A DNA stretch of 18,418 nt from an uncultured Muribaculaceae bacterium (GTDB taxonomy: Bacteria > Bacteroidota > Bacteroidia > Bacteroidales > Muribaculaceae). The notes beneath the pieces are model-generated. The model was given only the letters and a program-made list of their open reading frames with translations. It searched no databases and had not been told where the DNA came from. The position numbers and the translations under genes are program-made. Shown here in pieces: positions 6,955-13,896 of the stretch. Positions within the stretch are counted from its first letter, which is position 1, and each line of letters starts with the position of its first letter. The stretch covers positions 1-18,418 of the forward strand of contig CAJTYD010000069.1 of NCBI GenBank assembly GCA_910583775.1, in the 5' to 3' direction.

Positions 6955-9006
6955 ATGGCAACAGGTAAAATCGGGGTTACTACTGAAAACATCTTCCCCG
7001 TTATCAAGAAATTTTTGTATAGTGATCATGAGATCTTTCTGCGTGAGCTCGTGTCGAACGCCATCGACGCCACCCAGAAGCTGAAGACTCTGTCTTCGTT
7101 CGGCGAATTCAAGGGCGAGCTCGGCGAGATGAATGTCAAGGTTACCGTCGACAAGGAGAAGGGCACGCTCACGGTCTCTGACCACGGTATCGGCATGGAC
7201 GCCGACGACATCGAGAAATACATCAACCAGATAGCATTCTCCGGTGCCGAGGAGTTCCTCGAGAAATATAAGGATACCGCGAATTCCATCATCGGCCACT
7301 TCGGTCTCGGATTTTATTCGGCTTTCATGGTCTCGAAGAAGGTGGAAATCCGCTCGCTCTCGTATAAGGAGGGCGCGAAGGCTGTTTCGTGGGTTTGCGA
7401 CGGCAGCCCCGAATACGAGATGAACGAGATCGAGAAGAGCGAACGCGGAACCGACGTGATCCTCTATATCGACGACGACAACAAGGAGTTCCTCGAGCAG
7501 ACACGCATCGACACGCTCCTTAAGAAATACTGCCGTTTCCTCCCCGTGCCTGTGGTCAGCGGCAAGGAGCAGGAATGGAAAGACGGTAAATATGTCGACA
7601 CAGACAAAGACCGTGTGATCAACGCCACCGAGCCCCTCTGGACAAAGAAACCGGCCGACCTTACCGACAAGGACTATCTCGATTTCTATCACGAGCTGCG
7701 TCCCGGCGAGGAAGACCCTATGTTCTGGATCCACCTCAACGTCGACTATCCTTTCACCCTCACCGGCATACTCTACTTCCCGAAGATCAAGACCAACATC
7801 GACCTTCAGAAGAACCGGATCCAGCTATACTGCAACCAGGTCTATGTCACCGACCAGGTGGAGGGCGTGGTCCCTGAGTTCATGATGCTCATGCAGGGCG
7901 TGATCGACTCGCCCGATATTCCGCTCAACGTCAGCCGCAGCTATCTGCAGGCCGACCAGCAGGTGAAGAAGATCTCTTCATATATCTCGAAGAAAGTGGC
8001 CGAGAAGCTCGACCGTATGTTCAAGGACGACCGCAAGGCTTTCGAGGAGAAATGGAACGACATCGAGGTCTTCATCAAATACGGCATGCTGACCGACGAG
8101 AAGTTTTACGATGCCTCGAAGAAGTTCTTCCTCCTCAAGGACGTCAACAATAATTATTACACTCTCGAGGAATATAAGAAGCTCGTGGAGGCCGAGCAGA
8201 CCGACAAGGAGGGGAATATCATCTATCTCTACGCCAACGACCGTAACGCCCAGTATTCATATATCCAGGGAGCCGAGGATAAGGGTTACAACGTTCTGCT
8301 TCTCGACGGACAGCTCGATCAGCATCTGGTGAGCATGCTCGAGACAAAACTCGAGAAGACCCGCTTCGTGCGTGTCGATTCCGACACTCCGGAGCGCCTC
8401 ATCCGGAAAAAAGACGAGAAGAACGCCGATCTCACTCCTCTGCAGGCCGACCTGCTGACCGGTATTTTCCGCAGCCAGCTACCGGAGGAGAAGGATGTGA
8501 ACTTCATCGTCGAATATAACGCGCTTGGCGAGAACGACGCTCCGGCAGTGATAACCCAGAACGAGATGATGCGCCGTATGAAGGAGATGGCCGCCATGCA
8601 GCCCGGCATGAATTTCTATGGCAATATGCCTGATATGTATTCTCTGGTTGTAAACTCCGAGCAGCCTGCCGTGAAGAAGATCGTGAGCGACGCCCAGACG
8701 GCTCTCGACGGCGAGGTTTCGCCGATCCGCTCCGAGGTCGAGAAGACTAACGAGGAGATCACCGCGCTGAGAAATAGCAAGGACGAGTCCAAGGAGGATT
8801 CAGCCAAAGCGGATCTCGACAAACAGATCAACGAGAAGGAGAAGATCGTAGGCGAGCTTCGCGAGAAAGAGGAGAAGCTGGTCAAGGACTACGCTTCGAA
8901 ACAGGCGGTGGTGAAACAGATCATCGACCTGGCGCTCCTTCAGAGCAACCTTCTGAAGGGAGAGGCGCTCTCGGCGTTCATCCGCCGCTCTATCTCGCTT
9001 CTCTGA
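6955..9006 (+). CDS. htpG: Molecular chaperone HtpG (Hsp90)
   Basis: A 683-aa cytoplasmic ATP-dependent chaperone of the Hsp90 family, the usual length for Bacteroidetes HtpG. The N-terminal GHKL ATPase domain shows its conserved motifs: FLRELVSNAIDA (E31 and N35, catalytic and Mg/ATP contacts), SDHGIGMD (D76, G78, G80) and GHFGLGFYSAF (114-124, lid/glycine motif). The middle domain carries the characteristic RGVIDSPDIPLNVSRSYLQ-like stretch (here QGVIDSPDIPLNVSRSYLQ). The C-terminal part includes a highly charged coiled-coil-like segment at about 585-640 and ends in KGEALSAFIRRS. The ATG at 6955 gives the canonical N-terminus. It appears monocistronic, with a strong terminator at 9031-9068. 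A sigma-54-like site upstream may contribute to stress control (inference). Confidence 0.97.
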   Translation: MATGKIGVTTENIFPVIKKFLYSDHEIFLRELVSNAIDATQKLKTLSSFGEFKGELGEMNVKVTVDKEKGTLTVSDHGIGMDADDIEKYINQIAFSGAEEFLEKYKDTANSIIGHFGLGFYSAFMVSKKVEIRSLSYKEGAKAVSWVCDGSPEYEMNEIEKSERGTDVILYIDDDNKEFLEQTRIDTLLKKYCRFLPVPVVSGKEQEWKDGKYVDTDKDRVINATEPLWTKKPADLTDKDYLDFYHELRPGEEDPMFWIHLNVDYPFTLTGILYFPKIKTNIDLQKNRIQLYCNQVYVTDQVEGVVPEFMMLMQGVIDSPDIPLNVSRSYLQADQQVKKISSYISKKVAEKLDRMFKDDRKAFEEKWNDIEVFIKYGMLTDEKFYDASKKFFLLKDVNNNYYTLEEYKKLVEAEQTDKEGNIIYLYANDRNAQYSYIQGAEDKGYNVLLLDGQLDQHLVSMLETKLEKTRFVRVDSDTPERLIRKKDEKNADLTPLQADLLTGIFRSQLPEEKDVNFIVEYNALGENDAPAVITQNEMMRRMKEMAAMQPGMNFYGNMPDMYSLVVNSEQPAVKKIVSDAQTALDGEVSPIRSEVEKTNEEITALRNSKDESKEDSAKADLDKQINEKEKIVGELREKEEKLVKDYASKQAVVKQIIDLALLQSNLLKGEALSAFIRRSISLL

Positions 9007-9030
9007 ACCGATAATTTGGAATTTTACACG

Positions 9031-9068
9031 GGAGGTCGTGTCTGGTAAAGACGCGACCTCCTTGTTTT
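9031..9068 (+). terminator. Intrinsic terminator after htpG
   Basis: A 13-bp stem, GGAGGTCGTGTCT (9031-9043) with AGACGCGACCTCC (9049-9061), contains one G-U pair, a 5-nt loop and the tail TTGTTTT. It lies 24 bp after the htpG stop. Confidence 0.9.
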
Positions 9069-9152
9069 ATGACTCTTTGGTTATATTGGCGAAGGTCAAC
9101 CAAAAGACAGGTGGAAACGTTTTAAAGGCATACTTAATCAATATTTAATGCT

Positions 9153-9560
9153 ATGTCTTATAAAATCATTGAAATCGAGGGAATCGGCGAAGCGTATGCC
9201 GGGAAACTCATGGGAATCGGAGTCGATACCACGGAAGAACTGCTGAAAAGGGCATCTACTCCTAAAGGTAGAAAGGAATTGGCCGAGGAGACGGGAATCA
9301 GCGAGAAGCTTATACTGAAATGGGCGAATCACGCCGATCTTTTCCGCATAAAGGGAGTCGCGGGACAGTTTGCCGAACTTCTCGAGGCCTCGGGCGTGGA
9401 TACCGTTAAGGAATTCAGGCATCGCGTGGCGGCAAATCTTCAGCCCAGACTGGAGGAGGTAAACGCCGAAAAGCATCTTTGCGGGCGTGTGCCTTCTGTG
9501 GCGGAGATAGAGAAGATGATAGAGCAGGCTAAGGAACTCGAGCCTGCCATCACCTATTGA
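9153..9560 (+). CDS. DUF4332 family small helix-hairpin-helix protein
   Basis: A 135-aa soluble protein with no signal peptide or membrane segment. It holds two helix-hairpin-helix-like segments: residues about 7-24 (IEGIGEAYAGKLMGIGV) and about 65-83 (IKGVAGQFAELLEASGV), separated by helices with several Lys/Glu. This arrangement and length fit the DUF4332 family, whose HhH-like repeats suggest nucleic-acid binding. Its precise role is not established and I assign none. The ATG at 9153 is the only start giving the full first motif. It is separated from htpG by a terminator and followed by its own (9617-9644), so it is probably a single-gene unit. No clear promoter motif was found in the 85 bp upstream. 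Confidence 0.8.
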   Translation: MSYKIIEIEGIGEAYAGKLMGIGVDTTEELLKRASTPKGRKELAEETGISEKLILKWANHADLFRIKGVAGQFAELLEASGVDTVKEFRHRVAANLQPRLEEVNAEKHLCGRVPSVAEIEKMIEQAKELEPAITY

Positions 9561-9616
9561 AGCTAATCAGGTTTATTGGAACTTGCGATACTTGAATAAA
9601 GATTACACTTGGTTCG

Positions 9617-9644
9617 GGCATGTCCGGTTTCCGGGCATGCCTTT
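9617..9644 (+). terminator. Intrinsic terminator between convergent genes
   Basis: Stem GGCATGTCCGG (9617-9627) pairs with CCGGGCATGCC (9631-9641), 11 bp with one G-T pair, a TTT loop, then TTTCTC. It ends the DUF4332 gene just before the stop of the oppositely oriented permease (9646). On the other strand there is no T-run, so it serves mainly +. Confidence 0.75.
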
Positions 9645-9645
9645 C

Positions 9646-10887
9646 TCATTCGTAGCGCATCGTCTCGGCGGGCGAGATCTTCGCCGCGAACCAGGAGGGG
9701 AGGATCAGACAAAGGTAAATGATCGCTATCGTGGCCACGTTGAGGATCAATATCGCCGGAATATTGAATTCCACAGGCATGAAGTCGATGTAATAGGCGT
9801 CGGGGTCGAGCGGAATGAAATGCCAGCGGGCCTGGCAGTAGAGGAAAGCGAGCATGAGCGCGTTCCCGATCAGAAGACCGGTCAGCGCCACGCGTATAGC
9901 CATGTAGACGAATACCTTGCGCACTTTTCTCTCCGTCGCGCCCATAGAGCGGATCAGACCGATGAAGCGTTTCTTGTCGAGGATGATTATGAGCATTCCC
10001 GAGATCAGCGTCACGCAGGCCACGAAGGTCATGAGCGTCAGAATGACGATCACGTTGGTGTCGAGCATGTCGAGCCAGCCGAAATATCCGGCGCCGCGCC
10101 GCATGGCGTTGTCCACGCGATAGAACTTGTAGAGCGTGCCCTCGGCGAGAGCTGTATTGAAAGTGTTCTGCAGTGTCTGTGTGTATTCCTCCACGCGGTC
10201 GAAGTCGTCGGTGTTGATCACTATCGATGTTCCCTGTTTTTCCGAGATCTGGCCGAGGTTCTGGATAAGGTCGAGGTCGCCGTAGATGAAGATATCGTCG
10301 TAGCTGTCGAAATGTGAGTTATAGATAGCAGCCACCTCGAGCTTGCGCACCCTGACGTCGCCGGCTATGAAATATGTCTCTATCCTGTCGCCTACGTCAA
10401 GACCGAGCTGACGCGCCGCTATCTCGGAGATCACTGTTTTCATCCTGTTCTCTTTCTTGCTGAAATCGGGGAATTTACCTTTGCGGATGTTCTCCTTTAT
10501 GAAATTCTCCGACGTCGCGCCCTGGATGCTCTTGAGGTAGACTCCCTTGAAATTGTCGGAGGTCTTGAGGATGGCCGGGATCGAGGCCTCGAGACTGAAA
10601 TCGGTGATGAAATCCTGCGCGTCGAGGATCTCGCGCAGCGTCGGGGTGAGGGTGATCAGATTGTCTTCGGATTCCTCCTGCGGCACGGCGTAGAGGGTGA
10701 TGTGGGAGTTGAAGCCGATCACCTTGTCGCGGATCTCCCTCTTGAAGCCGAGCACGATGGCTATGGCGGCGATCATCACGCCGACCGAGAGGGCAACGGC
10801 GGTGACGGCGACGCGGACAGCGGGAGAAGTCTTTCTCCCGCCCGAAGCCAGCGAGAGGCGGCGAGCTAAGAACAGCGGATAATTCAT
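9646..10887 (-). CDS. FtsX-family ABC transporter permease, LolC/LolE-like
   Basis: A 413-aa inner-membrane permease. Topology matches the MacB/LolCE/FtsX superfamily: one N-terminal helix (about 26-47), a large periplasmic domain (about 50-275, MacB-PCD-like), then three helices (about 278-303, 326-350, 377-398). The cytoplasmic end SPAETMRYE is of the type seen in this family. The loop KRFIGLIRSMGATERKVRKVF after the second helix is the coupling region that contacts the ATPase. LolC/LolE proteins extract lipoproteins from the inner membrane with the ATPase LolD. No ATPase gene is adjacent, so the partner must be encoded elsewhere. The start at 10887 gives the canonical NYPLFLARR N-terminus. 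A 9-bp tandem array lies just upstream. Confident on family; less so on the Lol function. Confidence 0.85.
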   Translation of the reverse strand: MNYPLFLARRLSLASGGRKTSPAVRVAVTAVALSVGVMIAAIAIVLGFKREIRDKVIGFNSHITLYAVPQEESEDNLITLTPTLREILDAQDFITDFSLEASIPAILKTSDNFKGVYLKSIQGATSENFIKENIRKGKFPDFSKKENRMKTVISEIAARQLGLDVGDRIETYFIAGDVRVRKLEVAAIYNSHFDSYDDIFIYGDLDLIQNLGQISEKQGTSIVINTDDFDRVEEYTQTLQNTFNTALAEGTLYKFYRVDNAMRRGAGYFGWLDMLDTNVIVILTLMTFVACVTLISGMLIIILDKKRFIGLIRSMGATERKVRKVFVYMAIRVALTGLLIGNALMLAFLYCQARWHFIPLDPDAYYIDFMPVEFNIPAILILNVATIAIIYLCLILPSWFAAKISPAETMRYE

Positions 10888-10920
10888 AACGCAAAATTAC
10901 AAAAATTATTCCTATTGAGG

Positions 10921-11001
10921 AAGGTCCTTAAGGCCTTTAAGGTCTTTAAGGACTTTAAGGACTTTAAGGACTTTAAGGACCTTAAAGGCGTTAAAGACCT
11001 T
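10921..11001. repeat. 9-bp tandem repeat array, nine units
   Basis: Nine contiguous 9-bp units: AAGGTCCTT, AAGGCCTTT, AAGGTCTTT, AAGGACTTT three times, AAGGACCTT, then degenerate AAAGGCGTT and AAAGACCTT. It lies between the permease start and the phosphorylase terminator. Sequence differs from the array at 6722-6766 but the period is the same. Units are near-palindromic (AAGGCCTT core), so the array can fold on itself. It also gives a spurious minus-strand reading frame of K-(V/D)-L triplets. Confidence 0.9.
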
Positions 11002-11014
11002 ATTCGATCGCAAT

Positions 11015-11047
11015 AAAAAAAGGAGCGGAAGAATCCACTCCTTTTTT
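11015..11047 (-). terminator. Intrinsic terminator after glycogen phosphorylase
   Basis: A 14-bp stem, bases 11016-11029 with 11034-11047, with a 4-nt loop and A/T tracts at both ends. Read on the minus strand it is GGAGTGGA, short loop, TCCGCTCC, then at least six T. It lies about 90 bp after the phosphorylase stop. The symmetric A and T tracts allow bidirectional function. Confidence 0.88.
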
Positions 11048-11138
11048 GACGGGGATTTCGCAATCCCTTTATAAGAACTTTTCCTAAGTGCCATAGATGC
11101 CCGGCAGGATCGGTTCTTTTATAGAACGATTATTGTGG

Positions 11139-13700
11139 TTAGAACCAGCGGACGTAAGCGAAGTCCTGACGGTGGGGAAGCTCGGCGTTCTTCGGATACA
11201 TGCGGAGCGCGTAGCGATAGGTGCCGGCCTCTTTCATCTTGGCCTTCAGCTCGTAGGTGTAGATGTTGCCGTCGCGGTTGGTGACCTTCAGGTCGTTGCG
11301 GCCGTCATACTTGGTGACGCCCTTCTCCTCGCGGTAGTAAACAAGCTCCACGCCGATAGAGTCGCCGAGGCCCTTGGTGTCGATCACGCACTTCACGTCG
11401 AATTCATCGCCAGTGCGTGAAACGCCGGCGTGAACCTCGTCGAAGTTCGATGAAAGCACCTGGATGCTGTCCCACTTGGAGGCAACCTCCTCTTTCCAGG
11501 CCACGATGTCGCGTGCCTTGGCGAAATTGTTGGCGGCGAGCTTCTCGAAACGCTTTGCCTCGGGCTTGTAGAAGCGCGAGATGTAGTCGTCGAGCTGACG
11601 CTTCATGGTGAAGTGAGGCGCGATGTGGCCGATCGAACGCTTGATATACTGGATCCACTCGGGGCTGTAACCCTTGTAGTTCTTGTTGAAGTAGAGCGGG
11701 ATGATCTCGTTCTCGAGCATCGAGTAGATGGTGGCTGCGTCGAGCTTGTCCTGCTGTCCCTGGTCGGTGAAGGTGCGCTTGTCGGTGAGTGCCCATCCGG
11801 CCTTCTCGTCGAAGCGGTAGCCTTCATACCACCATCCGTCGAGCACGGAGAAGTTGAGCACGCCGTTCATCTCTGCCTTCTCGCCCGATGTTCCGGATGC
11901 CTCGAGAGGACGGGTCGGGGTGTTGAGCCAGATGTCGACGCCTGTGACGAGACGCTTTGCGACGATCATGTTATAGTCTTCGAGGAAGATGATCTTGCCG
12001 GAGAACTGCGGCATCTTCGAGATCTCGGTGATGCGCTTGATCAGACCCTGGCCGGCGCCGTCGGCGGGGTGAGCCTTGCCTGAGAAGATGAACTGCACGG
12101 GATACTTCTCGTTGTTCACGATCTTGGCCAGACGGTCGAGGTCGGTGAAGAGAAGATGAGCGCGCTTGTAGGTGGCGAAGCGGCGGGCGAAGCCGATGAT
12201 CAGGGCGTTGGGGTTGATCTTGTCTACGATCTTCAGCACCTCCGTGGGATCACCCTGGTTCTTGAGCCATTTCTCCTTGAAGTCTTTCTTGACGAACTCG
12301 ATGAATTTGTTCTTCATCGTCATTCGCATGTTCCAGATGTCCTCGTCAGGCACGTCGAAGATGCCTTTCCACATCTCGGGATTGCTCTGGTCCATGAAGA
12401 GCTCGGGGTTGAGGTGGTCGCCGTAGAATTCCTTCCACTCTGTGGCTGCCCATGTAGGCATGTGGACGCCGTTGGTGACGTAGCCCACGTGCGACTCCTC
12501 TGGAGCGTAGCCTTTCCAGACGCCTGCGAACATCTTCTTCGATACCTCGCCGTGGAGCCAGCTTACGCCGTTGGCCTCCTGGCAGGTGTTGAGCGCGAAC
12601 ACGCTCATCGAGAAGCGCTCGTTGGAGTCGGGGTTCTCGCGGCCCATGTTCATCAGGTCGTTCCAGGAGATGCCGAGTTTTGCGGGATACTCGCCGAGAT
12701 ATTTGCCGAAGAGCGACTCCTCGAAGTAGTCGTGGCCTGCCGGAACGGGGGTGTGTACTGTATAGAGCGAAGAAGCGCGCACGAGCTCGAGGGCTACGTT
12801 GAAGGGCAGATGGTCTTTCTGCACGTAGTCCACGAGACGCTGGAGGTTAAGCAGCGCTGCGTGGCCTTCGTTGGCGTGGTAGAGGTCGGTCTTGATGCCG
12901 AGACGCTCGAGCATCAGCATACCGCCGATACCGAGGAGGTATTCCTGCTTGATGCGGTTCTCCCAGTCGCCGCCGTAGAGCTTGTGGGTGATCTGACGGT
13001 CCCACTCGGAGTTCTGGTCGAGGTCGGTGTCGAGCAGATAAAGGCTCATGCGGCCTACGTTCACGCGCCATACGTGCGAGTAGACGAAACGGCCGGGGTA
13101 GGGCACCTCGAGGATCATCGGCTGGCCGTCCTCGCCGAGCACCGGCTCGATGGGCAGCTGGTCGAAGTTCTGGCTCTCGTAGTTGGCGATCTGCTGGCCA
13201 TCGATCGAGAGAGACTGCGAGAAGTAGCCGTATTTGTAGAGGAATCCTACAGCGGTCATGTTCACTCGGCTGTCGGAAGCCTGCTTGATGTAGTCGCCGG
13301 CAAGCACGCCCAGACCTCCGGAATATATCTTGAGGCAGTTGCAGAGGCCGTATTCCATGGAGAAGTATGAAACAGAGGGAATCTTGTTGTCCATCGGCTG
13401 TTTCATGTAATCCTTGAACATCTGGTAGACCTCTTTGATGCGGGCCATCATCGCGCTGTCCTTGAGGATCTCGTTGTAGCGCTCGAGCGACATCTGCTGG
13501 AGGAGCATCACGGGATTCTCTCCGACTTCTCTCCAGAGGTCGTGATCCAGGTCACGGAAAAGACGTTTGCCTTTGCTGTTCCATACCCACCAGAGGTTTT
13601 TCGACATTTCCTCGAGCGGCTTGAGTTCCTTGGGCATCACGGCGCTGACTGTGATTGTGCGCCATGACGGTGCATTGGTGTTGCTTACTTGGAGTTTCAT
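11139..13700 (-). CDS. glgP: Glycogen/alpha-glucan phosphorylase (GT35)
   Basis: An 853-aa cytoplasmic PLP-dependent phosphorylase releasing glucose-1-phosphate from alpha-1,4-glucan. The N-terminal segment NLWWVWNSKGKRLF to NPVMLLQQ (about 35-70) matches the DUF3417 domain found on the shorter bacterial GT35 form. Active-site landmarks: SMEYGL (114-119), SGGLGVLAGD (127-136), HANEGHAAL (275-283), HTPVPAGHD (316-324), GFARRFATYKRA (503-514), and EASGTSGEKAEMNGVLN (600-616) with the PLP-binding lysine expected at K608. The length fits this subfamily. It lies 193 bp downstream of the glycogen synthase on the same strand, so the pair may be co-transcribed, although the gap is filled by a composite repeat and no clear internal promoter was seen. 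A terminator follows at 11047-11015. Confidence 0.96.
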   Translation of the reverse strand: MKLQVSNTNAPSWRTITVSAVMPKELKPLEEMSKNLWWVWNSKGKRLFRDLDHDLWREVGENPVMLLQQMSLERYNEILKDSAMMARIKEVYQMFKDYMKQPMDNKIPSVSYFSMEYGLCNCLKIYSGGLGVLAGDYIKQASDSRVNMTAVGFLYKYGYFSQSLSIDGQQIANYESQNFDQLPIEPVLGEDGQPMILEVPYPGRFVYSHVWRVNVGRMSLYLLDTDLDQNSEWDRQITHKLYGGDWENRIKQEYLLGIGGMLMLERLGIKTDLYHANEGHAALLNLQRLVDYVQKDHLPFNVALELVRASSLYTVHTPVPAGHDYFEESLFGKYLGEYPAKLGISWNDLMNMGRENPDSNERFSMSVFALNTCQEANGVSWLHGEVSKKMFAGVWKGYAPEESHVGYVTNGVHMPTWAATEWKEFYGDHLNPELFMDQSNPEMWKGIFDVPDEDIWNMRMTMKNKFIEFVKKDFKEKWLKNQGDPTEVLKIVDKINPNALIIGFARRFATYKRAHLLFTDLDRLAKIVNNEKYPVQFIFSGKAHPADGAGQGLIKRITEISKMPQFSGKIIFLEDYNMIVAKRLVTGVDIWLNTPTRPLEASGTSGEKAEMNGVLNFSVLDGWWYEGYRFDEKAGWALTDKRTFTDQGQQDKLDAATIYSMLENEIIPLYFNKNYKGYSPEWIQYIKRSIGHIAPHFTMKRQLDDYISRFYKPEAKRFEKLAANNFAKARDIVAWKEEVASKWDSIQVLSSNFDEVHAGVSRTGDEFDVKCVIDTKGLGDSIGVELVYYREEKGVTKYDGRNDLKVTNRDGNIYTYELKAKMKEAGTYRYALRMYPKNAELPHRQDFAYVRWF

Positions 13701-13738
13701 AAACTGTATTCTGATTTTATAATAATTTCTAACTAACT

Positions 13739-13896
13739 AATTCAAAATTCTCTTGGCGTCATCCCTCCTGTACTAAAACTAAGTTGGAGACGCTAATAAG
13801 ACATAGGCACAGCCGTAATCCAACATTCAAAATTAATTGATGTTCTCCTGTACTCCTGTCAAAATTCATCCTCGCGTCAGCCTAATTCAAAATTCA
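13739..13896. repeat. Composite dispersed repeat between synthase and phosphorylase (copy 1)
   Basis: The gap is built from recurring modules. An AATTCAAAATT plus GGCGTCAT stretch lies at 13740-13763; a block from CTCCTGTACT (13765) to TACTCCTGTC (13860) follows; GCGTCAGCC with TAATTCAAAATTC (13874-13896) ends it. The outer CTCCTGTAC and TACTCCTGTC blocks, and AAGACATA in between, match copies at 15787-15903 and 16341-16224, while the middle differs. The right end supplies the last four codons and stop of the synthase gene. Confidence 0.75.

Noticed and set aside
9583..10317. 244-codon open frame on +
   Set aside because: Antisense to the FtsX-family permease and runs through a terminator; its translation is rich in His, Glu and Asp without a fold signature.
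10892..10899. TAATTTTG promoter element on minus directly before the permease
   Set aside because: The predicted transcription start would fall in or after the ATG and there is no -33 element at the right distance.
10912..11094. 60-codon minus frame ending in K-V-L repeats
   Set aside because: It runs across the phosphorylase terminator and the 9-bp array; the repeated residues simply reflect a period of three codons. A real small protein is not excluded but has no support.
12156..13370. 404-codon open frame on + inside the phosphorylase
   Set aside because: Fully antisense to glgP, which has all expected motifs. The translated frame is Val/Glu/His-rich with no recognisable domain.
13701..13738. 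Separate promoter for the phosphorylase
   Set aside because: No TAnnTTTG element was found in the synthase-phosphorylase gap; co-transcription or an unrecognised promoter remains possible.
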